Of a stretch of DNA of 64,000 bases, positions 12,142 through 24,624 are shown piece after piece. The stretch's first letter is position 1; each line of letters starts with the position of its first letter. The stretch comes from Eleusine coracana subsp. coracana (Eukaryota; Streptophyta; Magnoliopsida; Poales; Poaceae). A program made the position numbers and the translations under genes. The notes below the pieces were generated by a model. It had not been told where the DNA came from, searched no databases, and saw nothing but the letters and a program-made list of their open reading frames with translations. The stretch spans positions 40,476,963 through 40,540,962 of the forward strand of contig CM064421.1 in NCBI GenBank assembly GCA_032690845.1, read 5' to 3'.

Positions 12142-14190
12142 TTACACAGCTACCAATTCTGACGACTTCTCCTCAAGCCAGTGCTTAGCAGCAACGCTCG
12201 TCGTCAAGAACCACCCGGCCTTGTCAGGTGCCTCATGGAACGGTGCGTCGAGCTCCTTCAGATGTGCCTCAAACATGGTTGCTAGTCCTCTATCCGAGTA
12301 CGTGTTCTTCCCCTGCCCAGTGTGGATCCCCAACAACGGCGGCAGCCCCTCACCGCCACTCTGCAGCGCAGTGTACAGGTCGTTCATCCAGACATGTAGT
12401 GTGGTCAAGGCCGCACCGACAGAGAGGCCCCTGAGATGCAGCGACCACTGCGTCTGCGTCCTCGTCTGGATGTTGGTGTAGATGCCGAGCTGCTGCGCGG
12501 TGTCGAGGAGGGCACAGGCCTTCTCCATCTGGTTCAGGTTCACACACAGGTCCATCAGACAGTTGCAGTAAGGCATCTTCACCACGCCGCGGGCGCTGTT
12601 CAGCAGGTCACTGGCTGCTTCCCTGAAAGATTCAGAGGAGGCGCTCTTATCCACCAGGAGCTTTACTACGGTGCCAAGCTGGGCATTGCTTCTCTCGATG
12701 CAGTTGATCACCTTGCCCAGCTCTTCTGCTTGTGTGTTCGCCGCTACGCTGAGAAGGCAGCCGCAGAACCGGTCGTCAGGATTGATACCAAGGTCCTCAA
12801 GCATGCGAAACGACCTGACTACATCATCGGTTCGCCCTGCTTTGCCATAACACCGGATGAGTGAGGTGAGGACGAAGATGTTCGGCTTGAAGCCGGCCTC
12901 CAGCATCTCGTTCAGTATGCCCTCTGTAGCTAGGACATTGGCAGTGGAAGAATACAGCGTCACCATTGATGAGTAGCTCCAACTGTCTGGCTCGGATCGG
13001 GCATCCATGGATGCCTTCATGTCTCTGAAGATCTCCTCAGCCTCGTTGACATAGCCGATGTCAGCGCACATGGACAGCAGCATGTTGTAAAGCATCACAT
13101 CGATGACCATTGCCTCATCCTTCATCAGCCGGTACACGGCCATGGCATCCTCACCGTAGCGCGCCCTAGTGTATGCGTGCAGGAGGCAGCAGTACGTCGC
13201 CCTGCTGGGCTGCACCTTCTTGTCAATCATCTCCCTATGGATGGTCTTCACGACCCACGGCCGCATTGCGCGGCCCATGGCGTCCAGCATGGTGTTGTAC
13301 ACGACCAGGTTTGGCTTCACACCGACCGCCTTCATTTCCTCGAACACATTGAGTGCACCATCGAAGTTGCCACTGGTTGAATGCACCTTGATCACCGTGG
13401 AGCAAATGACGGGGTCGAGCTGCCATTTCTCGGCGCGAGCGCGGTCGTACAAGCTCAGCGCCGCCTCAGCGTTCCCAGCGCGGCCGTACGCGTCGATCAC
13501 CGCCGAGTAAGTGAGCATGTCCGGCGAGCACCCGAACTCCGGCATCTTCTCGAACCACTCCACCGCCTTGGTGGGCAGGCCGCAGGCGCGCGCGCAGCTG
13601 ATGATGGTCGAGAAGGTGGCGTTGTCCGGCTGCACGCCGTCCTGCAGCATCTCGCTCCAGAGCGCCTCGGTCTCGCTCCACCGACGCTTCTTGCGCAGCA
13701 GCTTGAGCACGACGTTGTACAGGATGGCCTTCTTCCGGACCTCCGCGTGCTCGATGAACCAGCGGAGCGCGAGAACGGCGGTCTCCGGACTGGTGGCGGC
13801 CGTGTTGAGCACAATGACGGCGTCCTGCTCGGAGGGAGGCTTAAGGAAGGCGGCTTCCAGCGCGGCCGCCACGGCCGCCTCGGAGGGCTCGCACGCGCCG
13901 AGCACGGATGCTGCGGATGCGAGGCGCGTCCGATGGCTAGACCCGATGTGCGAGCGTGCGACGCCGGCGGCGCGCGGGCTGTTGGGGTTGACCCATATGT
14001 GCCTCGTGTTGCTGCTGAATTGGTTGCCATTCGGGCTGGAGTCGGGTGGCGGAGCAGGCGGGTCCTGGACGGAGACGTGAGCGACGGCAGTGGAGGAGGG
14101 AATTCTGGAGTGGAAGTTGGCGGAGATCGGGCGGTGATGCCATGAGGGGAGGATGGAGGAAGGCGAGCGGCACAGAGGCAGGGAAGCCAT
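12142..14190 (-). CDS. Chloroplast PPR-SMR protein, ATP4/SVR7-like
   Basis: Single-exon gene; the frame extends to an upstream ATG at 14232 (696 residues). I prefer the ATG at 14190 (682 residues), because MASLPLCRSPSS starts a Ser/Arg-rich, acid-poor chloroplast-type transit peptide. From about residue 150 to 500 of the long form lies a run of P-type 35-residue PPR repeats, for example around VVYNTMLDAMGRA and DMLTYSAVIDAYGRAG. The C-terminal 100 residues are an SMR domain with LHLRGLS and GIHTGQGK, the latter in the place of the usual TGRG/TGHG motif. This domain order and the conserved ending (APFHEAPDKAGWFLTTSVAA) match what I know of Arabidopsis SVR7 (At4g16390) and maize ATP4, which act on plastid atp mRNAs. 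The product should bind specific chloroplast transcripts. A paralogue of that group is possible. Confidence 0.88.
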   Translation of the reverse strand: MASLPLCRSPSSILPSWHHRPISANFHSRIPSSTAVAHVSVQDPPAPPPDSSPNGNQFSSNTRHIWVNPNSPRAAGVARSHIGSSHRTRLASAASVLGACEPSEAAVAAALEAAFLKPPSEQDAVIVLNTAATSPETAVLALRWFIEHAEVRKKAILYNVVLKLLRKKRRWSETEALWSEMLQDGVQPDNATFSTIISCARACGLPTKAVEWFEKMPEFGCSPDMLTYSAVIDAYGRAGNAEAALSLYDRARAEKWQLDPVICSTVIKVHSTSGNFDGALNVFEEMKAVGVKPNLVVYNTMLDAMGRAMRPWVVKTIHREMIDKKVQPSRATYCCLLHAYTRARYGEDAMAVYRLMKDEAMVIDVMLYNMLLSMCADIGYVNEAEEIFRDMKASMDARSEPDSWSYSSMVTLYSSTANVLATEGILNEMLEAGFKPNIFVLTSLIRCYGKAGRTDDVVRSFRMLEDLGINPDDRFCGCLLSVAANTQAEELGKVINCIERSNAQLGTVVKLLVDKSASSESFREAASDLLNSARGVVKMPYCNCLMDLCVNLNQMEKACALLDTAQQLGIYTNIQTRTQTQWSLHLRGLSVGAALTTLHVWMNDLYTALQSGGEGLPPLLGIHTGQGKNTYSDRGLATMFEAHLKELDAPFHEAPDKAGWFLTTSVAAKHWLEEKSSELVAV

Positions 14191-14289
14191 GAGTGACCCG
14201 GTGGAGTGGATTGGGGGCGGCCGATTGCCCAATTGGCCGTAACGGCGACGACGCGGCTGCGCTTGTCAGATCGCGGGACCCATAAGTCA

Positions 14290-16985
14290 GCCAGTGTGGA
14301 GAAGCGCGAGCACCCACCCACACCCCATTTTGCGATGACGCGTGACGGCGTGTGATGGAAGGATCTCTGCTGTCTGCTCTTCCCGCCGCTCCCCCTCCAG
14401 CCCCCCCGAAACTGCAATCCGCGCCGCCGGCTTCAAATTCGCACGCGGCAAGCCGAGATCTCGGGGACGGCGCCGCCCCTGCCTCCGCCTTGCGCCGCCT
14501 CCCACAGGCCCACCTACCTCCCCGTTCACTTCCCCCGGCCCCCGCTCGCCCATCCGTCTGCGCTTACCCGGGCACGCGCGCTTCTCGCCCTTTCTAGGTG
14601 GACGTCGCGTTGGCGAGATCAGCTTCCGCTTCGCTGGTGCCCCTACCTCCACCGACCCGTGCTCTGCGGTGGCTCGCGTGTACCTGTGCGCGCGGGCGCC
14701 GCTTAGGGCAATTCTGTGGAGCATTTTGGATGATCGGAAGTCCGAATTTGGTGCTGTATGTCAGGGGAACCATCTTCTCGGAACAGGTAATTTAAGGCTT
14801 GAGACTTTGCTTTTGTTGTTGGGTATATACAATGCAGTCCTTTGGGAACTTCATACTGCAGTTAACTAAATAAAATCCTGGGATTGTTCACTTCCTTTGC
14901 TTACTGTCAACTGGAATATTGGATGCTGTAGCAAAGTTGAGAAACTAGATATAATAATACCAGAAACAGAAACAGAAAGTGGGTATCGTTGCATATTATC
15001 CTCTGATGGTTTTATTGGTATGGCATCTGAATTGAAAGGTCGGTTCATTAGGATCAAATCAAAACCAATAAGGTTATATCAGCGCAACAATGCAGTATAG
15101 TTTTATCTGTAATAAATTACTTCCATCTTATTCCACTGAGAAATTATTGCCAGCTTGTTTGTTATGAGACACACAAGTAAGCAATATGGGCGCCCAGGTT
15201 TAGTAGACTGGGTCCATCGCTGAACTGAAATTTCAGTTGTCATGGGCTCATGGCCATGATTATCATGTTCCTCTGTTATGGCCTATTACTTATTTTCGAG
15301 TGTCTTCTGGACCACGACCAAATATATCTGTACCTGTTGGATATTCGTACAATTAAAATGTAGGTACATTCTGATTCATGCTAAACAATAGGCAGGTTTT
15401 TGGTAATTAGCACATTTGCTGGTATATATTTGGCATCATTAAAATACTTTAGCTGCTCATTTTAACTATCAAGAAATTACCTCTTTCTATGATTTGGAAG
15501 TTCTCTTTTCTTTATGAAATTAGTGAGGATATCTTTGCCACAATAAAATTTAATGGAATCATGTGATGGTGTTCACAATTATATATGCTAACAAAATGAG
15601 AAGATTATTATGCGCATAATTGTTTGGTCCAGTGTCATCTTTATTTTTGTTTCAATAAGCCATAATATATACTGACATTAATTGTCTAGCTATATTCTAG
15701 CTGCAAGCAATATTATATTCAAATAATGTCTATATATCAATAGAGTATTGTATATAGAAGAAGTGAGGTTCTCCAGAGTAGCTTGTACTTAGTATGTGGG
15801 TGTATATGGGGTCAGGTCCTTTACTCTAGCTTTGTACTTTGTTCATTCGTTCTTCTTGTTAATGGAATGACACACAGCTCTTCCGCATTGTCCGAGAAGA
15901 ATAATTTTATCAGTAGACATATATTAATACTTTCGTATTTAAGCCTTTGCATACTGCCACCTGCATTGCTGCCAAGAGGTGTTAGGGCTGACGGTATTTT
16001 CCAAAGTTTTTCTGGAAGTTTTGAACTGCCTGTGGCTTTGCAAACTCCATTCTCAACTCTGACTTTTTACAAGCAGGGAAATTGTTGAAAAATGAAATTT
16101 GGAACGTTAGTTCTTGGGAAATAGGATTTAATAGTTTTCAGAGAAGCTTAAAATTCTTGAAGACCTATCATACTCTTCTTTCATTTGATAGTTGCATAGA
16201 ACCAGGAGGTATGAAATGAAAAGGGAATAGCAAAGTGTGCCTTGAACATTGGATTCCTGTCAGTTGGGGGTAAGGAATATGGGCCAAAGGCTTTTGGTGT
16301 CATGCACTCATGCTTTGAGTATACATATGCTATGATGTATCATCTGTATATTTCCTTTTAAATATATGTATTCTTGATTTGCCTCCTTTCTTGATAGAAA
16401 CATTCATTTGTTGCTACTTTTGCACATCAGTGAAGCTACAATCATCAATCTTTTGTGAGTCCACAAATTTAGGATATATGTGGAGAATTAATGACGAAAG
16501 TATGGTGATAAGTGCAAATGATTGTTTACCTACTTTGTCATTTCTTATAATGAAAAAACAATTATTTGTTGCTTCTACATCTCCCACAGAAAAAGTATTA
16601 ACACTGATCAAAGTGTAGGCTGTAATATCCGGTCTTGCCCATACTGAAAAGGGTGAATTTTATACGCTGTGGCCTCGACGCATTGTATGTTCGACGTGAC
16701 TGGAGCACTAAACGTTGAACTGAAAAGGCATAACTAAAGAGTTGCAGTATGACATTGCTGAATGTACTCGCTGCTTCAGGGAAGTTAGTGGTTTATCATG
16801 AGTTTGAATTGCTAGAAATATTTGGAAGTGTTTTCTTCAGTTTCTTGAACTAATGTTCGTTCGTTTTCTTGTGTGCATGCAGAACAGAAGACAAGTGACT
16901 GTACATGGGCTGCACTCACATCACATTAATCGCCCAATGGACAGCACAAGGGCCCTGCCCATTATAAATTCGTGCAAGAACTAAG
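14290..16985 (+). ncRNA. Candidate spliced lncRNA divergent from PPR-SMR gene
   Basis: A GC-rich stretch runs from about 14240 to 14790 head-to-head with the PPR-SMR gene and ends at a good donor (GAACAG/GTAATT, 14785-14795). An exon-like block at 16884-16985 has a TGCATGCAG acceptor before it and a GTAAGC donor after it, with stops in its frames. Further donors occur near 17664 (CAG/GTAATA) and 18834 (AAG/GTAAGC). The many frames within 14340-14720 come from GC-rich sequence with few stops and match no protein I know. Exon pairing is my inference; a short protein-coding gene cannot be excluded. Confidence 0.3.
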
Positions 16986-17102
16986 GTAAGCATCTGCTAA
17001 CTCTGTTCTTAAAACACAAAGTGATATGTTTCGTTGTGAGAATGGGCTAGAACTATGAGTGCTTTATGGCAGGAAGCCGTGTGGCTTCCTTTTCTGCTGA
17101 TA

Positions 17103-17340
17103 CTCCCTCCATCCCAAAATATAAACATTTGTTGACTTTTAAAAACATGTTTGACTCTTTGTCTTATTCAAATTTCTTATGACAAATACAAAAACAAATA
17201 CATCATATATGAAATGTATCTAATAATAAAATATATTATAACAAAAATAAATATTTTCTTGACAAAAAAGTTTGAATAAGACAAAAGGTCAAAGATGATT
17301 GTTAAAGTCAACAAATGCTTATATTTTGGGATAGAGTGAG
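17103..17340. mobile_element. Stowaway-type MITE (238 bp)
   Basis: Terminal inverted repeats begin CTCCCTCCATCCCAAAATATAA on the left, and the right end is the complement of CTCACTCTATCCCAAAATATAA. A TA dinucleotide sits on both sides (17101-17102 and 17341-17342). The interior is AT-rich with inverted TTGACTTTTAA-type blocks. This is the classic non-autonomous Tc1/mariner-type grass MITE. Confidence 0.88.
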
Positions 17341-19841
17341 TACCTGATTACGTGTTCAACTTTTCTGTTTGTTCTTACTTCTGAGCACAAGAACCAGCAT
17401 TTAACTGGTGCACTCTGCGCCAAAGCCTGTCGGTATTCAAGCATTTAAGTTGTACAATCTGCATTATCTTCTTCCACTGCCTTAAATTTGTGAATCCCGT
17501 AGAGGTAGTCAAATTGGATCAGTGATCGGTCTCTAGCCTTTTTCTTTTGAGGCTCACATGACCTGAAGCAGTGAATATATTCGATGGGACTCTCTTCCAT
17601 TACCTACTCGTGCTTTCAAATTTCAGTGTCCAGACCACCCAAGCCAAACACTCCTTATTTTCAGGTAATAGAAGAGTTATCATTTAACTGAGATTGATCA
17701 TAAGATTTCAACTCCCTGTGCAACTTAGGCTTGACTGGTGCCTGTATGCAGGGATAGGTGGTGCTCACCTATCCAGATTTAGCACTAATTGATTGAGCTG
17801 TACATGCAGTACAGGATTGCTATCTTGGAGGAAATAAAGGCCTGCTGTCCATGCAAGGACCTAGATGTACGAGGGACCTAGATTGGTCTATGTAGCAAAA
17901 GTCTAGCTTTAGTTAGTATAACATGGGGTTAGTACAGTTGCAGCATAGATACAAGGGATATATTATTGTGCTACCTAGGGCGGCCATTTCGATCTACTCC
18001 TGGGGAACCGCTAGGATGGCCTAATGGATGGTCCGTACTCCGTATCTAAGATGTCGCCTCTCGGTAGTACCCTTTTCCTTGCTTTGCTGCCAAACTTCAC
18101 AACTGTACTACCTGCTTTGGATTTTTCATCTTTTGGTATCGATTAGATGTCCAACCGAACTAATGGCTCCTTGACACTTGGCATTGGGAATATTTAAGGT
18201 GTCCATTGCATTGGTTATTTACTTAAACCAATGTTGCATGTCCGAACTCCACAGAACAGTACAAAGGTCTCTTGCATGCAAGATAAAAGTGCTAGATTCT
18301 GTCCTCAACATTTTCGATTTTGTGGGTGGTTCTTTATTTGCATGTGGGAGAGAGAAAATGACACATTCTGAAGTGTCATTGGATCTATCAACAACAACGG
18401 CGACAGGAACGGCAGTGCAACAGAAGCAGCACAGCAGCAACATAGAAAACGATGCCACTATATAGCATTAAACATTAAAAGCTCCAAATCTCAGTCATTC
18501 ATATGATATCCGACTGTTAGACCGCTTGCTTAAGACAGGCGGGGTGCTTTTCACTATCTCTTGCATGGTTGGTGAACATTATTCTTTTACTCCATAGTCA
18601 ATTTCGTCATAGATATACAGTTGAATAGTGGTACTTAACCAACTGCATCATGAGTTCAGGCACTGGATATATATACCAGTCCAGCTGATAGCTAACATTT
18701 GTCCGGCAACGGTCCAGACTCCAATGTCTACCAGTGGATTGATATAAGTTCTCTCATAATCACAACGATGAATCCATCTGGCCGTGGCTGATTCAATTCC
18801 TGCTGTAACTCCTCAATGAACCTATATGTCAAAGGTAAGCACTTCAATGTATCATACTCTGGCTGTAAATTATTAAGGTGAATTATCCATTACTGTCCTG
18901 CTTCATTTAAGAAACCTCACACCAAGCACACCTCTCTACTCTATAGCCTATAGGCGTAAGAAGCAAAAATAGGAGATGGGTCGTTCTAGCTCGGCAAGAG
19001 GCCCGTAGGTCGGTAGCAAATCTGTCGGTAACAACCCTGATAAGGATTTTTGGCTCTCCAATTATGCACTCCTCTCCAAAATTAGATTTATCATTTTACA
19101 CTACAGTCCATATAAGGATATCCTTTGAACACGACAGTGCATTGTAGTTTTGAGTGTGAAACCATAGCTAGGAGAATGTAAGACTGCAGGAGCTATCCAG
19201 CAGCCTTGAACCCAGCAGCAGGTTGTCATTTCTTAAGTATATCAACAGTATGTCAGTATCTAAACAATCCCGGATGAGTAGTGTGTGACCAACTAGGAGT
19301 TGTCCTTTTCTGACCAGGTTATTTTTTTATGACCTGTTGTCAGGTTGGAGCTGGCATCTCTCATCTGCCTAATCTTTCTGAACTCCTTATCCCTTCTGCT
19401 CCCTCTTCTCGTGCTTGTACTTTCGTTGCCTTTCTTTGTTACAAATGTGTAGGTACTTTACTCTTATATTATATTAACAAATAATCTTTTGTAGGTCTGA
19501 GGAATTTAAACTTCTATTAGTACTACACTTTAGACATAGTAACACGTCACATCTTCAACTTTTCAGAGAAGTCAGCTTCTCTCCAGAAATTTGATAAAAA
19601 AATTCATAAGTCAACTGGTAGAAGTCATATAGTGTTTTTCTGTAATATCTCTCTCCCCATCTCTATTATTTATACCTTCAGCTTCAGATATATTCCCGAA
19701 TTTATCTACCTAGGATGTATTATTGTCCACCCAAGCAGCAATCACACGATGAGGTACATATAGTGTGTGCGACTGCGAACTGCACGAGAGACAGTGGTCC
19801 TTCAATTTCCTTTTCACTGTATTTTATTGTCCACGTAATTT

Positions 19842-19889
19842 TTAGCATGCATAGTGGTCTTTTTTTTTTTGCGACACTTAGCATGCATA
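19842..19889. repeat. Poly-T micro-insertion with 12-bp duplication
   Basis: TTAGCATGCATA occurs at 19842-19853 and 19878-19889. Between the copies is GTGGTC, a run of eleven T and GCGACAC. The arrangement is the same as at 4620 and 5091. Confidence 0.55.
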
Positions 19890-20533
19890 TGTAGACTGTA
19901 AGCAAGCAACATGAAAAAAAAATATTATTACAGAATATATGCAAACAGATCTACTTCACATTATGTCATATGAGATATCATTTTGCGTCTATGGACAGTA
20001 TAGTTCATTCCTCGAATGCTTGTGAATGACTAGCCTCTAATGTGTTCTGCTTAGGTTTCTTTTATCAGGAAAAATGTTTCTAAATTTTAGCCTATATATT
20101 ATAGATTCTGGGACATCCTTCGTGTTGTGTTGTCTCCATCATTTCCATAAATCCTCAGTTGAGTAAGTTGACTAGTTAAGTTAAAATGTGTTAATTTCTT
20201 GTGTTGAACGATACAATCTGAACCCTAATCGTATAATTCAAATCACACTGTACATGCAAACAAAAAGATGCGAAACACAAGAGTTCTCCGAACTTTGTAA
20301 ACGTGTGTTGGTGAACAGCGAGTCTTTTGTTCATCCCCAGCCCGTTGGGTTTGGGAATGAAATAACTATCATCTTCACAAAAAGAAGTTCCAAACCTTTG
20401 ATGGATGGAATTCTTTTGCTTGTTAGAAAATAAGGCAGGATCTGAACTCAGAAAAGGATAATCTCAGGCAAGAGAGAGGTAGTGAAATCAGTTCTTGGAT
20501 AATCCACTAAAAGCAGCACAAGAGAGGAAAAAC

Positions 20534-21433
20534 TTATAGACGCAAATCTAAGCTCACACCCTCGGATGCGGTGGTTGCTGGCTGCTCACAAACAAACTGA
20601 CCTTGTGGAGACAGCACCAAGGATGACGATGTGGAAGACGGTGGTGCCAGGAGAGAAGATGAAGCCCTCTGCTCGTCTCCTCGGAACGCGGACAGTACAA
20701 CCGGCCGCCGCTCTCCGCCTGGTGGTATGCTCATGTTCCCGTGCCCAGCTGGCAGCCCTCTCCAGAGCCCAGCAGTCAGGGGATCCCGGGTGATCGGCTG
20801 AGCGATCGACCCGATCCCACTGTAGAACTGCGGGCTAATGGCGCCGCCGCCGCCTGGACCAGTCGCGGTGGGCCACGACGGGTACAACGTCGCCACCGTG
20901 GAGCCTGCCGTGCCGAAGCGGTGCTGCGGGTAGCCGAGGAGGTGGTGGTGGTGCAAGCCACCAGCCGCGGCTGCAGCGGCCGCCATAGCGGACTGCATCT
21001 GCACTCGCTTCGCGTGCTGCCGCTCGCGCTTGTGCGCGTTCTGGTGGCCTCCAAGCGCCTGCGACGTCGGGAAGTTCCTGCAGCAGTAGTGGCACTCGAA
21101 CTTGCGGCTGCTGTCGGGGGCAGCGGCGATGGTGCCACCGCTCCTGCTTTGTGCGGCAGCAGCAGTAGCAGCGGAGGTGGCATCCGCGACGGTGGTTGTG
21201 GTTTCTTTAGCCTTTCCCTCTGGTGACGAATGTGAGACGTCGATGCCGAAGACGCGAATACCAACGGAGTTGGGGCTTTCACGAGGCGGGGCGGAGCGCA
21301 GGAAAGGTAGCTCAGAGAAGGACGCAACATTACTGAAGTCATGAGGCTCCCGTATGCTCGCCGCGCCGCCACCACTGCCTTCGCCACCGCTGCCCATGTA
21401 GCCAGCAGGTAAAGAAACAAGAAAGGTACACAA
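20534..21433 (-). CDS. Single C2H2 zinc-finger repressor with EAR motif
   Basis: Intronless gene; 299 residues from the ATG at 21433, or 287 from the in-frame ATG at 21397 (MGSGGEGSGGG), which I think is the more natural start. One plant-type C2H2 finger lies at residues 112-134 of the long form (C-x2-C-x12-H-x3-H with QALGGH). Before it is VGIRVFGIDV, resembling the N-terminal motif of the GIS/ZFP5/ZFP6/ZFP8 group, which controls trichome and epidermal cell fate through gibberellin and cytokinin signalling. The C-terminus is LDLRL, an EAR-type motif that recruits TOPLESS co-repressors. The protein should be nuclear. Long Ala, Gly and Ser runs are typical of grass members. The leader contains a six-codon upstream frame (21533 down to 21513) and a CT repeat. 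Confidence 0.9.
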   Translation of the reverse strand: MCTFLVSLPAGYMGSGGEGSGGGAASIREPHDFSNVASFSELPFLRSAPPRESPNSVGIRVFGIDVSHSSPEGKAKETTTTVADATSAATAAAAQSRSGGTIAAAPDSSRKFECHYCCRNFPTSQALGGHQNAHKRERQHAKRVQMQSAMAAAAAAAGGLHHHHLLGYPQHRFGTAGSTVATLYPSWPTATGPGGGGAISPQFYSGIGSIAQPITRDPLTAGLWRGLPAGHGNMSIPPGGERRPVVLSAFRGDEQRASSSLLAPPSSTSSSLVLSPQGQFVCEQPATTASEGVSLDLRL

Positions 21434-21563
21434 TTTCTCGTTTCTTTGCGAAATAATTTGGAGTACTACGAAGTAGTACTGCCTCAGCTAGACTAGATAG
21501 CAACGATTATCTTCACTTCAAGGAGCCTCTCATGCTCTCTTCAGCACCTCTTCCTTGGCGCAG

Positions 21564-21582
21564 AGAGAGAGAGAGAGAGAGG
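21564..21582. repeat. (GA)n microsatellite in zinc-finger leader
   Basis: A run of GAGAGA on the + strand reads CTCTCT in the transcript of the zinc-finger gene, a frequent element of plant core promoters and 5' leaders (Y-patch or GAGA type). Confidence 0.7.
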
Positions 21583-21639
21583 AACAGAAGGGGGAGGAGA
21601 GACAAGGAACTAGGGAATAGAAAAGGGCAGGAAGACCTG

Positions 21640-24600
21640 TGCCCGTGCTTCTCAAAGGTGTGTCAACTGCCAAATGTATACAAGTGATAGGTTTTGCATG
21701 GGTACTGTGGAGCAGGGATTATTGTCACCTTACTATATCGTGGTTAGTTAGGAGGAGAGTGGGCCTGCCGGAAGGATGGGGTGAAAGGAGATGCGGATAC
21801 ATTGTCCATGGTGGTGGTGGTAGTGAATTCTTGAGCAGGGTTCGGGTGCCCATATAGTACACAGTAAGCTCTGGCAAGTACTACTGCACTCGGGAGGCTT
21901 TTGAGCTCTCATAACAAACAAGTACCTGTCATTGAGAGAAGAAAGGCCACCTCATCTCATCTCTCTCTGCTTTCTTCATTTCTCTGGCTTTCATGCATGT
22001 GTAAGCATCAGTGTATACGTGACAAGCTCTAAGCGTGGGCCTGTCGCTCTATATAGCTATATGTGGGGGTGGTACTGGCTGTTTTATGGAGCCTCTTTAT
22101 AGCTGTTGGCTTCTTTACATCTGGAGCTGCAGGCTTGTGTTTGGAAGTGGTCCTGCATACAGATATAGTTGTAGCCTTGTGGCTTGGATAGCTGCGTGAC
22201 TGATTTCTCTCTACCTCCTTCGAAGGACTAGCCTGAGTCTTAGTCGTTTCTTATCCTATTTGTTTTCCCTTTCGTAAGGTATACCTTATATGGGAACGTC
22301 CTAAAATATCTCTCCCTGTTATTACTATCACTCATCAGAGAGCTATCCAACTATCTCTACCTAGAGAGGTTGTTAGTCAAAAATGTGTTAATAGTTCTAT
22401 CACATTGCTTGTTCACCTAACTAGAGAGAACGAAGGGGCCTACATATTGCGTCCGATATGATCGATGCAGTGAGATGCATGTTATAACTAGGTTATCATC
22501 CTATGTCCAGCTTTGCGCTCTTTTGCTATAATCAAGCTACTCAGCACTCACTTTGTTTTTTGTCCCTATGATTAAAGTGAAGCTCACCTGATGTAGCGGA
22601 CACATGCGCCCCCTTTGCAGTGCCCTGACTGGAACAAGAAAGGAATGTTCGACTTAACTGACTACTACGTAAGCACCCATCATGCATGCAGGGTGAGTTG
22701 AAACGAAACCAGTGTCTAGTGGATCGGAGATGATGTTACTTGGGTTTCGATCTGTAGCCCTTGCCAAATCAATCAATAATATATAACACCCCAGCAGCTA
22801 CTGCAGGATGGATCGTGGTATGGAGCATGTATTAGTCTGTCCAGAATAATTTTCATGTGGGAAAGGCAGATCGCTGTTTCTCTTTCTCAAGCCGATTATT
22901 CACGTTTCCAGGGCGATGGGGATTCTGATCTGCAGCAATGTGCCATCTGCTATATATATAGAAAGATGTGCTCCCTCAGACCACAACCTTTTGTTTTTGT
23001 GAAGCATAACAGTCTTTGTTAAAAGATCAACTAGGTACTTTTTTCTCAACTTGTGCAAGATATCATGCCTTTGGATATATCGTTATTTGGTTCCCAAAAC
23101 AAAGGGAATAGTCGGCAGAGCAGCTGCGGATGTAGATGGTAGACCCCAGCATGATTAGTTAGTTATCAGCTGTCACTACTTCTGTCTCACAAATCATTAC
23201 GCAAGCATATCACAAATATAAACAATTGAGGCCAAGAACTAGAGAAATCACCCATGTTCAATTTAAGGATACTGCTACATAGGAGTGATACCACTGTCCA
23301 TTGTGCGTGGTCGTGGGACTAACGGCATATTACCTTGTACATATGGGGCGTATAGTCTTTATTCGTGTGAAATGTTAAAGCTGTTCACAGTATATTGATG
23401 AATCTGAACCAGCAACCTTGTGCGTGTAGAAAAACTCTGGATCCAGCAGGGGTTATCCAGGAATTTGTGGACTAAATTATATTAGGTGCGTGTACTAGTG
23501 GCTATGCTAGCCGTACTAAATGATCCGGACAGAAAGAATGGTCGCTAATTGATTGATCAAGACTCTCTTGACCAGAACCAAAAACATACAAATCGTAATG
23601 GTTGGTTACAGGTCTAGATCTCACCAGCAACATTCCAGCACTTGATGAACAGCTACTTGTGCTAATCTGAAAGGGACCTTCCTGCCATTTTCAAGGAAAA
23701 TGACACCATCCTTGTCTCCTGAGGAACTTGCTGTTCTAGGTGGTGGGACCTTATGAAAAGAGAGAAAAATGAATCTTGTCAGTTTTTGTTAGTAGTCTGA
23801 TGGCGCTAGTTTGTTGAAGGACCACTGCTTGTGCAATTTGCCTAGCTCTCGCTTTTCTGTTGGAAAAAAAAAAATCAAACTGTTCATCTTTCTCTACTGA
23901 TTCTCATGCATGTGCGCAGTATGTGGGTACTGACTTTTTAACTGTGGGTTACATATGTTCCTACCAAAGCAGCAACTTGATCATTAAGGCATGGGGCCTC
24001 CCACATTATGATCTGTGCATACTATATTTCCGTTAAGAGGGAGTATCTATAAATCGGTTTTGTACACATTGATTCTGTTAATATTATTATTAACAATGAA
24101 CGTTTCTAATAGTTCACAGGCCCTTTTTCTGCCAAGTACACAATTTCAAATTTTCAACTATACTGCACCGAGGAAATGAAGGATATTATTGACATATCAC
24201 AAAGATTTGAGATTAAACGCATTTTACATTTTGGTACCATGTTTATTGTAAACCCAATATCAGGCGTGATCATGTCCATTTCGGCAAATATACATGGTTG
24301 TCCTAGATGCTTCCATGATGAAACTTATGTTAGTACTGACTACTAGCCAGTGCCCAAACTTTTGTGCAGGAAGATGAACGGTGGTTGCTTTACTGATGCA
24401 GTGTGCCTGACTCGTATGCAATTATTCCTGCTATCATAATGGTTCACACTTGTTCTGCGTTCTGCAGATCCCGTCCACCGTCCTGGGCAGCACTAGCCTA
24501 CTGGCTCAACTGCGCAGCACGCAGTCTCGTGCTCCGACTCCCCCAGTCTGCTAGATGGTGGAACAGGGTACTTGCTTGCCTGCAGCCGGAAGCTATAGGT
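21640..24600. other. Gene-free upstream region of the zinc-finger gene
   Basis: AT-rich, without coding character on either strand. A TATATAGC-rich stretch near 22050 could be promoter sequence but is not placed convincingly. The frame at 24403-24678 has no recognisable domain. Confidence 0.45.
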
Positions 24601-24624
24601 TGGCCGGTCGTGAGTCCTCTCTGT

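Larger units (their letters stand above)
14870..20533. other. Gene-poor 5.7 kb between PPR-SMR and zinc finger genes
   Basis: Mostly AT-rich, with one clear Stowaway MITE (17103-17340), one poly-T micro-insertion (19842-19889) and the exon-like blocks noted for the lncRNA candidate. Frames at 15783-16088, 16379-16618 and 18178-18465 show no domain, biased composition or splice support. I see no protein gene. Confidence 0.5.

Noticed and set aside
13381..14145. 254-codon + strand frame
   Set aside because: Antisense shadow of the PPR-SMR gene.
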